A stretch of 51,606 nt of DNA from a virus, in IMG/VR virus record IMGVR_UViG_3300034082_001881, positions 1 through 51,606 of that record; one strand, written 5' to 3'. The position numbers were made by a program, and so were the translations under genes. Within the stretch, counting starts at the first letter, position 1. Every line of letters starts with the position of its first letter. The notes under the pieces were generated by a model. That model was given only the letters and a program-made list of their open reading frames with translations, was not told the origin of the DNA and did not search any database. Below, piece after piece: positions 24,125-31,647 of the stretch.

Positions 24125-24388
24125 ATGAAAAAAGTTTTTTTAGCAATTTTAATGGGTGTTATGATAACATCTTGTACAGAAAATTCAAGAGTTAGAAACT
24201 TTGGAGGGGATGGAACCCTTAGATTACCAAAAGGACAAAAGTTGGTTAATATTACTTGGAAAGAAACTCAGCTTTGGTATTTAACAAGACCAATGACATC
24301 AAAGGACTCTTGTCAAACATATACATTTCAGGAAGAATCGTCTTTGGGTTTGATAGAAGGAACGTACACAATAATTGAAACTAAGTAA
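24125..24388 (+). CDS. Predicted lipoprotein, 87 aa
   Basis: MKKVFLAILMGVMITSCTEN is a lipoprotein signal with the lipobox cysteine at residue 17 (VMITSC). The mature domain (NFGGDGTLRLPKGQKLVNIT) has a beta-strand character. It may be a partner or diverged copy of the preceding lipoprotein; the mature parts are not clearly similar. Confidence 0.78.
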   Translation: MKKVFLAILMGVMITSCTENSRVRNFGGDGTLRLPKGQKLVNITWKETQLWYLTRPMTSKDSCQTYTFQEESSLGLIEGTYTIIETK

Positions 24389-24389
24389 T

Positions 24390-25124
24390 ATGAGTTTATT
24401 TAAAATTTATGAGGTAGGTGGAAAAGTTAGAGATGAGATCTTAGGTCTTCAATCTAAAGACGTTGACTATGTTGCGGTTCCAAGTGATACGTTATTGGAA
24501 AAGTACAAAAGTGCTCATGAAATGTTTGTTATTTTGGAGACATTCCTTACTAATGAAAAGTTTGAGATATTTCTTTCAACTCCTGATTGTTTCACTGTTA
24601 GAGCTAAGTTCCCTAAGGATCACAAATATCAAGGTGTTGCAGACTTTGTAATGGCTCGTAAAGAGATTGGGTATGTGGAAGGTACAAGAACACCTATCGT
24701 TGTTCCAGGAACCCTTAAAGATGATTTGGAACGTAGGGATTTCACTGTTAACGCAATGGCAAAAGATGATGATGGTGAGATTATAGATTTGTTTGATGGA
24801 ATGAAGGATTTAGGGAAGATGGTTTTAAGTACACCACTACCAACAAAACAAACATTTGATGATGATCCACTTCGTGTCTTAAGAGCAATTAGATTTGCAA
24901 TCACAAAAGGGTTTAGTTTGAAACACTTGGATTACTACATCAACAACTACAATTACGAAACAAAGATGAAGGTTGTTTCTTCTGAAAGAATCCGTGAGGA
25001 GTTGTTGAAATGTTTCAAACACGACACCATGTTGACTTTGGATATGTTAAACGATTACCCAACGTTAAAGAGATATATTTTTGAAAACAAATTAATGTGG
25101 TTAAAACCCACAATGGAAATTTAA
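24390..25124 (+). CDS. CCA-adding enzyme/poly(A) polymerase-type nucleotidyltransferase
   Basis: Class II CCA-enzyme motifs are present: VGGKVRDEILG (G10, G11, R14, D15), the catalytic DxD at D24 and D26 (KDVDYV), DDLERRDFTVNAMA (the RRDF motif), DPLRVLRAIRFA and an ERIREEL helix. At 244 residues it contains the head and neck but lacks the C-terminal body and tail of bacterial enzymes of about 400 residues. The start at 24390 directly follows the previous stop. It could restore or add tRNA 3' ends in step with the RNA-repair genes. Confidence 0.9.
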   Translation: MSLFKIYEVGGKVRDEILGLQSKDVDYVAVPSDTLLEKYKSAHEMFVILETFLTNEKFEIFLSTPDCFTVRAKFPKDHKYQGVADFVMARKEIGYVEGTRTPIVVPGTLKDDLERRDFTVNAMAKDDDGEIIDLFDGMKDLGKMVLSTPLPTKQTFDDDPLRVLRAIRFAITKGFSLKHLDYYINNYNYETKMKVVSSERIREELLKCFKHDTMLTLDMLNDYPTLKRYIFENKLMWLKPTMEI

Positions 25125-25130
25125 TAAATT

Positions 25131-25370
25131 ATGGAAAATAGAAGTAAACATTACGGAGACGTAGACAAATGGGTAAGAAAAGTAATTGATTCATGTGAGA
25201 CATATGAACAAACTTTTGGTGTAAGAAGTTTGATACTTAATTTTGAGGGTCAAATGTGTCGTAATAAAGTTGATCATAATTTAATTTGGTCTGTTAGATC
25301 TTCTTTAGATTTAGAATTGAAATTTAAACGAGATGAACTAAGAAAAAAACAATTAGAGAATGAAGTTTGA
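25131..25370 (+). CDS. Unknown protein, 79 aa
   Basis: MENRSKHYGDVDKWVRKVID is a basic helical protein ending in a Lys/Glu-rich helix. It lies 6 nt after the CCA-enzyme gene. No family is recognised. Confidence 0.72.
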   Translation: MENRSKHYGDVDKWVRKVIDSCETYEQTFGVRSLILNFEGQMCRNKVDHNLIWSVRSSLDLELKFKRDELRKKQLENEV

Positions 25371-25398
25371 AATTATATAAAATGGAAAGTAATAGAAT

Positions 25399-26016
25399 AT
25401 GAATTTTACGAATAGAGAACAGATTGGTGATTTCATTAAGTTTCATAACTTAAATGGAATTGGTGTTGAATTAGGATCCTTCAAAGGGCAATTTGCGAAC
25501 ACAATATTAAACAATTGGGGTGGAACCTTATTGATGGTTGATGTATGGAGAGAATTACCTCATCAGGAGTATGATGATGTCTCAAACCATAGAGAACACA
25601 TTGACGCATATTCTCAGGCTATGGATAACATTAAGGGATTTGAAGATCGTGCTTATATGTTAAGAATGAAGGGTGAACACGCTTGTAATTTCATTGAGGA
25701 TAAATCATTAGATTTTGTGTATATTGATGCTAACCACACATATCAGGCAGTTAAAGAAGATATTAGATTATGGTACCCTAAGGTTAAGTCGGGTGGTTTG
25801 ATTATGGGTCATGATTATTTATCTGATTATTTTTATGAGGGTCAAATTGAAAAGGATCAACCTTTATATACTTTCCCTGATGGACAACCTGAGAAGTCAA
25901 CATATACAGGAATGTTTGGTGTTAACCCGGCAGTGGATGAATTCTGTCTTAACAACGGATATAAAGTAAATAAAACCGATGAGTTTCTTGCCAGTTGGTG
26001 GTTCATTAAAAAATAG
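25399..26016 (+). CDS. Class I SAM-dependent methyltransferase
   Basis: A 205-residue Rossmann methyltransferase of the Methyltransf_24 type. GIGVELGSFKGQFA (E24, G26, G30) is the SAM loop; LLMVDVWRE is the acidic strand-2 end; SLDFVYIDANHTYQAVKEDIRLWYPKVK, then SGGLIMGHDY is the typical class sequence for small-molecule or sugar methyltransferases. It sits 3 nt before a glycosyltransferase gene, so a sugar or glycan substrate is likely. Confidence 0.88.
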   Translation: MNFTNREQIGDFIKFHNLNGIGVELGSFKGQFANTILNNWGGTLLMVDVWRELPHQEYDDVSNHREHIDAYSQAMDNIKGFEDRAYMLRMKGEHACNFIEDKSLDFVYIDANHTYQAVKEDIRLWYPKVKSGGLIMGHDYLSDYFYEGQIEKDQPLYTFPDGQPEKSTYTGMFGVNPAVDEFCLNNGYKVNKTDEFLASWWFIKK

Positions 26017-26019
26017 TTT

Positions 26020-27150
26020 ATGGAAAATAGGATATCAATTATACTTCATTGTACTGAGAATTATTTACAGAACTCTTTGAATTTAGTTAAGTCATTAAAT
26101 CTATATCATAATAATTTAGATTTTTATTTATACACACTTAATTTTAAATATAATTCTGAAATACCAAACTTAACCACGGTTCCTGTTGAATCATTAAGTA
26201 TTGAAAACAATATGAGTTTTGTTGGAAACAAAAATGATGTATCCAACAAGAATATGTTTAAGTCAGTGTTCTTCAAAAGTAAGGTAGTATTACATACGTT
26301 AGAGCATCTTAATTTAGATCAGGCAATCTACATTGATTCTGATATGGTACCTACAGGTGATATATCTGGACTATTTAAATATTTTGATCAGGTTGAGGAT
26401 TATCCGTTAATCCAACAGGGGTTGTTTGAATATCAAATAAATTACGGTAGAGGTAATCCATTCCACAATGGAGGTTTTGATGAGACAAATATTTTGGAAT
26501 ATCCATTAATGAAAATGAACCACATACCGGTAAAAAATAGAACGCATTATTCTGTTACATCGGTAATGGTTTACAATAAAAATTGTAAACAATTCCTCAA
26601 AGAATACGATTGGTTAAACGAGTTTGCATTTAATTTGGATCTTGAAGAAATTAAGTTTTACTATCCATTTAGTGATGAGACAACCATGAATGTTTTATTG
26701 TGGAAATACAAGTACAACAAAAGATTACCATTTTTACAGATGAACATTGATGATATTAATAATGTTAAAGAATATTATGAATCAAACTATGAGAATGAAA
26801 AAGAGGTGACATCTTATGTTAGAGTTCCTAGTAAAGAAAAGAGAAGAGACATATTATTTTTCCATGGGGCTAAAGGTGAGTTGTCAAATGAAATTGTAAC
26901 ATTACAAAATAATGTTTTTAACTCAAGAATAGATTTAGATGAAAATAGATATTACATTTCAAGTAATATAGATTTTGATAGAGAGTTAAGTATTATTTTT
27001 TACGATGGTGATAATTTTATATATTCTTCAGTAAGTCACATAAAAAAAGGTTTTGAATATTGGTTTTCACCTGGTAGACACCTAAATACGGTAAATGACT
27101 TAAATGTTAAAATTTACGATGGTTATAGATTGATATATAAAAAAGTGTAA
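26020..27150 (+). CDS. GT-A-fold glycosyltransferase
   Basis: A 376-residue protein with the metal-binding DxD at D106-S107-D108 (AIYIDSDMVPTGD) and a downstream HGAKGE (GT8/GT-like pyrophosphate contact). The N-terminus (RISIILHCTENYLQNSL) is the nucleotide-sugar strand. The C-terminal 100 residues are a separate beta-rich region. Next to a sugar-type methyltransferase, and in a genome that makes dTDP-deoxysugars, it probably decorates a glycan or a virion protein. The acceptor is unknown. Confidence 0.85.
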   Translation: MENRISIILHCTENYLQNSLNLVKSLNLYHNNLDFYLYTLNFKYNSEIPNLTTVPVESLSIENNMSFVGNKNDVSNKNMFKSVFFKSKVVLHTLEHLNLDQAIYIDSDMVPTGDISGLFKYFDQVEDYPLIQQGLFEYQINYGRGNPFHNGGFDETNILEYPLMKMNHIPVKNRTHYSVTSVMVYNKNCKQFLKEYDWLNEFAFNLDLEEIKFYYPFSDETTMNVLLWKYKYNKRLPFLQMNIDDINNVKEYYESNYENEKEVTSYVRVPSKEKRRDILFFHGAKGELSNEIVTLQNNVFNSRIDLDENRYYISSNIDFDRELSIIFYDGDNFIYSSVSHIKKGFEYWFSPGRHLNTVNDLNVKIYDGYRLIYKKV

Positions 27151-27180
27151 AATAAATTAGATTGGTACTGATAATATTTG

Positions 27181-27188
27181 TATATTTG
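27181..27188 (+). promoter_or_regulatory. Class A -7 box for the 27216 gene
   Basis: TATATTTG with a TTG 16 nt upstream (27162-27164), closer than the usual 19-20; 27 nt before the ATG. Confidence 0.4.
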
Positions 27189-27215
27189 TAAAATATTATT
27201 TATAGAAATACAAAC

Positions 27216-27815
27216 ATGATTAACAATATTGAACTTATAAAACCATTACTTAACTTCACTGACGATGGTGATTTCTATATGTTGTATGTATTCAAACGTA
27301 AGAAAGATCAACCTGAAGGTGAGAGAGACAACCACCAATCAGTTCGTACCATCAAAACTTATTGTGTTGATTCTATTGAATACTTGGAGAAACGATATGA
27401 TGAGATTAAACAACTTTGTGAGATGTTTAAGGCTCGTGCATACATTCACGTTCAGAAACAAAACCATAAGGATGTTTCATTGGAGATGATGATGTCCTTG
27501 GCTGAAAGAATTAAAAACGGACAACACATTCAGAAAGGTTTGTTTGACTCAGTTGTTGGACAAATAAAGACCAACGAGAAGAGGTGGATTGTTGATGTTG
27601 ATAGTAAGGACAACAAAGAGTTATTAAAGGTTAAACTTGCAATTGACAGTTGTGCTCCTTTTGGGAAAGATAAAATCATAAGTGAAATCCCTACCAAAAA
27701 CGGATATCATTTGATTACCGATAGATTTGATGTCTTGCAGTTTAGTAATGTATATCCTGATATAGATATTGTAAAAAAAAACCCAACATTATTATATTAT
27801 CCTAAATCATTATAA
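27216..27815 (+). CDS. Unknown phage protein, 199 aa
   Basis: A 199-residue soluble protein starting MINNIELIKPLLNFTDDGDF. RWIVDVDSKDNKELLKVKL and a later PTKNGYHLITDRFD hint at an acidic D-x-D site and a His/Asp site as in archaeo-eukaryotic primase-like folds, but this is a weak pattern. No family name is given with confidence. Confidence 0.7.
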   Translation: MINNIELIKPLLNFTDDGDFYMLYVFKRKKDQPEGERDNHQSVRTIKTYCVDSIEYLEKRYDEIKQLCEMFKARAYIHVQKQNHKDVSLEMMMSLAERIKNGQHIQKGLFDSVVGQIKTNEKRWIVDVDSKDNKELLKVKLAIDSCAPFGKDKIISEIPTKNGYHLITDRFDVLQFSNVYPDIDIVKKNPTLLYYPKSL

Positions 27816-27852
27816 TTTATAACATTTAAATTTTTCTTTTGGATGTCGTAAT

Positions 27853-27861
27853 ATATTTATA
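27853..27861 (+). promoter_or_regulatory. Class B promoter box for the GIY-YIG gene
   Basis: ATATTTATA ends 4 nt before the ATG at 27866. Confidence 0.55.
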
Positions 27862-27865
27862 AGAT

Positions 27866-28609
27866 ATGTATCATTATGTTTATAAATTAGAATTACCGAA
27901 AACAAAAGAATTTTATTTTGGTAGTAGAACATCTAAAGTTGAACCAACTAAAGATGTTTATTATATGGGGTCTATGAGGTCTTGGAAAACAGATAAAAAA
28001 AAATTAATTAAAACTATTATTAAATGTGATTTTATTAATAGAGAAGATTGTATTAGATATGAACGAGAGTTAATCATTGAACATATTTCCGATAAATTAA
28101 ACAGGAATGCCCATATTCCTGATGTTGGTTTTAAAACTGTTGGTTTGGGACAATATATGGGTGAAAATGGTAAAGTTTATAGAGTACCAAAAGATGATGA
28201 GTTAGTTTTGAATGGGACATTAAAACCATTTTGGTACGGTAGGAAACATAATGAAGAGTCAAAAAAGAAAATGAGTCAATCAGCTCTTGGTAAAAAAATT
28301 ACCGATGAAACAAAAAAGAAGATGAGTGAATTTTGGAAGGGTAAATTAAAGACCTCCGAAACAAAAACTAAAATGAGTGAATCCGCAAAGGGTAAAAATA
28401 ATAATTATAAAAGATATTTAGAACGAACCGGATTACCTCACGCTAAATCTAAACCTGTTTTACAATTTTCATTAGACAATGAATTTATTAAAGAATGGAC
28501 GAATGCTTTAATTGCTTCAAAAGAATTAGAATTATCTTACAAAGCAATAAATAATTGTTTAAGGAAAGGATATAAAAAGTCACAAGGTTTTATTTGGAAA
28601 TACAAATAA
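27866..28609 (+). CDS. GIY-YIG homing endonuclease with NUMOD3 and NUMOD1 motifs
   Basis: MYHYVYKLELP...FYFGSRT is a diverged GIY-YIG pair, with RYERELIIEHISDKLN providing the later catalytic Glu/Asn region. Three NUMOD3 repeats follow (GRKHNEESKKKMSQSALGKK, then ITDETKKKMSEFWKGK, then TSETKTKMSESAKGK), and the C-terminus (PVLQFSLDNEFIKEW...QGFIWKYK) is a NUMOD1 motif nearly identical in pattern to that of the HNH protein at 17334. Length is normal. It sits immediately upstream of the repeat array and may have inserted there. Confidence 0.88.
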   Translation: MYHYVYKLELPKTKEFYFGSRTSKVEPTKDVYYMGSMRSWKTDKKKLIKTIIKCDFINREDCIRYERELIIEHISDKLNRNAHIPDVGFKTVGLGQYMGENGKVYRVPKDDELVLNGTLKPFWYGRKHNEESKKKMSQSALGKKITDETKKKMSEFWKGKLKTSETKTKMSESAKGKNNNYKRYLERTGLPHAKSKPVLQFSLDNEFIKEWTNALIASKELELSYKAINNCLRKGYKKSQGFIWKYK

Positions 28610-28624
28610 TTTTTAGTATCTTTA
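28594..28624 (+). promoter_or_regulatory. Class A-like promoter (TTG-N20-TATCTTTA) for the repeat-array gene
   Basis: TTG at 28594-28596, 20 nt, TATCTTTA at 28617-28624, differing from TAnnTTTG at the last base. The ATG is 42 nt further on, so this transcript has a leader. The TTG lies within the end of the GIY-YIG gene. Confidence 0.45.
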
Positions 28625-28666
28625 AGAAATATAAATAAGTTTTATATTACCCAAATACATTAGAAA

Positions 28667-30565
28667 ATGGATTATAAAAAAATAAAAAGAAAAGAATGTT
28701 TATTTGAGATCATTAATGATGTCACAAATGGCATGGACATATACAACCATAATGGATCTTTTTGGTTAATTAATACCGAAGAATTAAAATGGATGGTTGA
28801 ATTTACTAAAGAAAAAACATTGTGGTATAACTACAATTTATTTAAATCTTTATTTAAGGGAATATCTTTAGATCTTATGGAAAATCAAGAATATATAACC
28901 GAATGGTTTGAGTCAAGATTTCTTAAACCTGAGGTGGTTGAAGATACCATTCAAAATGGGGTGAGACACACCAGCATAACAAATGCTAATGCTGAGAAAA
29001 GAGTTGAAGATACCATTCAAAATGGGGTGAAACACACCGAAGAAAGTAATCCGTGGATGTGCATGGGTGTTGAAGATACCATTCAAAATGGGGTGAAACA
29101 CACCAATAAAGCGATTATCCGTATTAATAGTGTAGTTGAAGATACCATTCAAAATGGGGTAAAACACACCAATCGTACGTTGGAACCATTGAGCATTATA
29201 GTTGAAGACACCATTCAAAATGGGGTTAGATACACCTCTACTTACTATTCTGAACAACCCGATTCAGTTGAAGATACCATTCAAAATGGGGTGAAACTCA
29301 CCTCAGATATAGGGAAAGAGAACGCAACACGAGTTGAAGATACCATTCAAAATGGGGTGAAACACATCAAGGTAAATCATCATCCATTGCATCAGATAGT
29401 TGAAGACACCATTCAAAATGGGGTGAAACGCACCAGAAGGAACTTCAGGAAGAAACACCAAAGAGTTGAAGACACCATTCAAAATGGGGTGAAACGCACA
29501 TCTACGGTTGGTCATCTTCATCCGGAACTGGTTGGAGATATTATTCAAAATGGGGTGAAATACACCCGAATGATAGAGGAAGAAGATTCGTTTGAGGTTG
29601 AAGATGCCATTCAAAATGGGATAAAATACATCTCCAGTTCTGTTGGAAACTGTAAATATGATGTTGAAGATATCATTCAAAATGGGGTGAAAGAAACCAT
29701 CCAAAATGGACAAAAGAACAAGTTGAGAGTTAAAGATACCATTCAAAATGGGGTGAAGGAAACTGAATTACATAAAGGGGTTAGACCATTGGCAGTTGAA
29801 GATACCATTCAAAATGGGGTGAAACGCACCAATCGTTCAAGTACAGATTGTCCCAAAAGCGTTGAAAATACCATTCAAAATGGGGTGAAGTACGCCTTTC
29901 CATTGTCAAAACTGACAGTCACTTCAGTTGAAGATACCATTCAAAATGGGGTTAAAGAGATCGGGGATATTTGTCTACGACGAAGCAGCGTTGTTAAAGA
30001 CACCATTCAAAATGGAGTTAAACACACCGTTATTGGTGACATCTTTAATGATTGTGCGGTTGAAGATACCATTCAAAATGGGGTGAAACACATCGAGATT
30101 GGGTGGGCACAATATAATAAAGTTGAAGATGCTATTAAAAATGGGGTGAAAAACACCAGTCCAAAGATTTTTGAAAATAAGAAGCTTGTTGAAGATACCA
30201 TTCAAAATGGGGTGAAAAACACCCTGTTTTTGCCTGAATCGATTCAATCAGGAGTTGAAGATACCATTCAAAATGGGGTGAGAAATATTTCCCCAATGAC
30301 ACAATATATTGATTGGCAAGTTGAAGAAATAATCCAAAATGGGGTGAAAAACACCATAGATCTTAAACTTTCACGAGAAAACACTGTTAAAGATACCATT
30401 CAAAATGGGGTGAAACACACTGAAGATGGTGATTGGTTAGATGGTGATGAAAGGTTTAATGATATTATCCAAAATGGAGTGAAACACACTTTAGGGACAG
30501 AATATATGCAAAAATCAATGGTTAATGATGTTATTGAAAATGGTGTAATTAATTTAAAGAAATAA
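28667..30565 (+). CDS. Protein made of 25 repeats of VEDTIQNGVKHT with variable 10-residue inserts, 632 aa
   Basis: Residues 1-90 form a unique N-terminal domain (KECLFEIINDVTNGMDIYNH, then LKWMVEFTKEKTLWYNYN). From residue 91 to the end come 25 copies of a 12-residue unit, consensus V-E-D-T-I-Q-N-G-V-K-H-T, each followed by an unrelated 10-residue segment, e.g. SITNANAEKR, EESNPWMCMG, RRNFRKKHQR, SPMTQYIDWQ. The spacing is 66 nt except one 63 and one 69, so the frame is never lost, and none of about 240 insert codons is a stop. The last two copies are degenerate and the protein ends two residues after the last. The inserts show no shared hydrophobic pattern, unlike ordinary solenoid repeats. 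Protein coding is well supported; the function is not known. Confidence 0.85.
   Translation: MDYKKIKRKECLFEIINDVTNGMDIYNHNGSFWLINTEELKWMVEFTKEKTLWYNYNLFKSLFKGISLDLMENQEYITEWFESRFLKPEVVEDTIQNGVRHTSITNANAEKRVEDTIQNGVKHTEESNPWMCMGVEDTIQNGVKHTNKAIIRINSVVEDTIQNGVKHTNRTLEPLSIIVEDTIQNGVRYTSTYYSEQPDSVEDTIQNGVKLTSDIGKENATRVEDTIQNGVKHIKVNHHPLHQIVEDTIQNGVKRTRRNFRKKHQRVEDTIQNGVKRTSTVGHLHPELVGDIIQNGVKYTRMIEEEDSFEVEDAIQNGIKYISSSVGNCKYDVEDIIQNGVKETIQNGQKNKLRVKDTIQNGVKETELHKGVRPLAVEDTIQNGVKRTNRSSTDCPKSVENTIQNGVKYAFPLSKLTVTSVEDTIQNGVKEIGDICLRRSSVVKDTIQNGVKHTVIGDIFNDCAVEDTIQNGVKHIEIGWAQYNKVEDAIKNGVKNTSPKIFENKKLVEDTIQNGVKNTLFLPESIQSGVEDTIQNGVRNISPMTQYIDWQVEEIIQNGVKNTIDLKLSRENTVKDTIQNGVKHTEDGDWLDGDERFNDIIQNGVKHTLGTEYMQKSMVNDVIENGVINLKK
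28937..30556 (+). repeat. Array of 25 direct repeats of 36 bp with 24 variable segments of 30 bp, all in frame
   Basis: Each unit begins GTTGAAGATACCATTCAAAA and ends TGGGGTGAAACACACC. Starts are 28937, 29003, 29069 and so on every 66 nt up to 30059, then 30122, 30188, 30254, 30320, 30386, 30455 and 30521. Copies 1-9 differ from the consensus at 0-4 positions; copies 10-25 are more varied, and 24-25 are strongly decayed. The core ATTCAAAATGGGGT is nearly invariant. Geometry is CRISPR-like (36-bp repeat, 30-bp spacer), but no cas gene is in the window and a single frame is open throughout. Confidence 0.97.
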
Positions 30566-30568
30566 AAA

Positions 30569-30955
30569 ATGATAAAAAGAGAACACTTACAATTTATTTA
30601 CAATCGTCTTATTAACATATACGGTGAAAAACCTACCTATGACTACATGATCAGATTAAAAGTCATATTGGATGAAATTGAATTAAAGGAAATTAATGAC
30701 AACATTAATAGGATGAAAGTTGAAAACAATGAAAGATCTGAAGTAATTGTTAAATGTGTTGACAATTGTACCTGTATGTCTGTTGACAAGTTCAATGATG
30801 ATACCGATTATTACATAACGTTTTATAAAACTTATGGGAATAAATCTTTGTGGGGTAGAGTTAAGGAAGCTTGGAAAACCATTAGAGGTTTAAACTCAGA
30901 TTTAAATGAAATTGTTTTAACCAAAGAAGATTATCAAAAATTAAGAAATTTTTAA
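30569..30955 (+). CDS. Unknown phage protein, 128 aa
   Basis: HLQFIYNRLINIYGEKPTYD near the N-terminus is a pattern common in phage hypothetical proteins; the C-terminal half has TDYYITFYKTYGNKSLWGRV, then a helix. It starts 3 nt after the array gene, so it is probably co-transcribed with it and is the best candidate partner. No function is known. Confidence 0.75.
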   Translation: MIKREHLQFIYNRLINIYGEKPTYDYMIRLKVILDEIELKEINDNINRMKVENNERSEVIVKCVDNCTCMSVDKFNDDTDYYITFYKTYGNKSLWGRVKEAWKTIRGLNSDLNEIVLTKEDYQKLRNF

Positions 30956-30957
30956 AT

Positions 30958-31095
30958 ATGGTCAAAAAAACTTTTTATCAGATTAATAAATGGTTTGAAT
31001 TAAATCTTGGTTGGTTTTTTGTGAACGGAATAAAACAAGAAGTTTGGGAAGAATACTTACGTAAAAAATATAAAAATGGAAATAGAAAAATTTGA
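30958..31095 (+). CDS. Small aromatic-rich protein, 45 aa
   Basis: MVKKTFYQINKWFELNLGWF leads a 45-residue basic, Trp/Phe-rich peptide. The ATG is 2 nt after the previous stop and the end overlaps the next gene by 20 nt. Supported mainly by that coupling; function unknown. Confidence 0.55.
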   Translation: MVKKTFYQINKWFELNLGWFFVNGIKQEVWEEYLRKKYKNGNRKI

Positions 31096-31336
31096 ACAGG
31101 CAAAAATAATCAAAGAAAATCTTGATAGATTGGAAAGACAAAAATACAAACTAGAAGGTGCTCTTAAAGGTTGTGGGTTGGGGGTAAAAATTGAGTTTAC
31201 GAATCCTGGACCGTTTATGGTAAAAGGTGATGTAAGTTTTAATAACAAGGAGATTATCATAGAAATGATATCCAAAGAACTTGAAAGATTGAATAAAGAA
31301 ATAGAATTGGTAAATAAAGAATTTGAGTTAATATAA
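31076..31336 (+). CDS. Coiled-coil protein, 86 aa
   Basis: MEIEKFEQAKIIKENLDRLE and a later ISKELERLNKEIELVNKEFE are strong coiled-coil helices flanking a short beta hairpin (GLGVKIEFTNPGPFMVKGDV). No family is recognised. Confidence 0.72.
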   Translation: MEIEKFEQAKIIKENLDRLERQKYKLEGALKGCGLGVKIEFTNPGPFMVKGDVSFNNKEIIIEMISKELERLNKEIELVNKEFELI

Positions 31337-31341
31337 TTGAA

Positions 31342-31644
31342 ATGGATAAACTACAACAACTATGTAAGTATATCTACGATTCTTCTGTTATGAGTTATAA
31401 TGGTAAAACCAACCCTAACAAACAGGTTCTTAACATTAAACAATTGATCTTAACTTATATTAAGAATGAAATAACACCATGTGAACTAACGGATCAGGAA
31501 AAAATATCTTACATTATTGATAATGAAATGGAAATTACTCTTGCGGTTTCAAAAGGTCATCAAGCCAATAATGGTGATCAATATCAGGAAGCAAGAGTTA
31601 AGATTAAAGAATATCGGTTAGAATTAGGTTTAATAAAAAAATAA
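31342..31644 (+). CDS. Unknown helical protein, 100 aa
   Basis: MDKLQQLCKYIYDSSVMSYN leads a mainly helical protein without a recognised motif. It sits 5 nt after the coiled-coil gene. Confidence 0.72.
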   Translation: MDKLQQLCKYIYDSSVMSYNGKTNPNKQVLNIKQLILTYIKNEITPCELTDQEKISYIIDNEMEITLAVSKGHQANNGDQYQEARVKIKEYRLELGLIKK

Positions 31645-31647
31645 AAG

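Noticed and set aside
28913-30247. Open frames on the minus strand through the array (28913-29257, 29303-29746, 29975-30247)
   Set aside because: They are by-products of the repeat: the reverse complement encodes FHPILNGIFN units and is broken by stops at several places, whereas the + frame is continuous.
28937-30556. Ordinary CRISPR array
   Set aside because: Repeat and spacer lengths fit, but there is no cas gene in the window, indels are multiples of three, one frame stays open across all units, and unit changes are largely codon-compatible.
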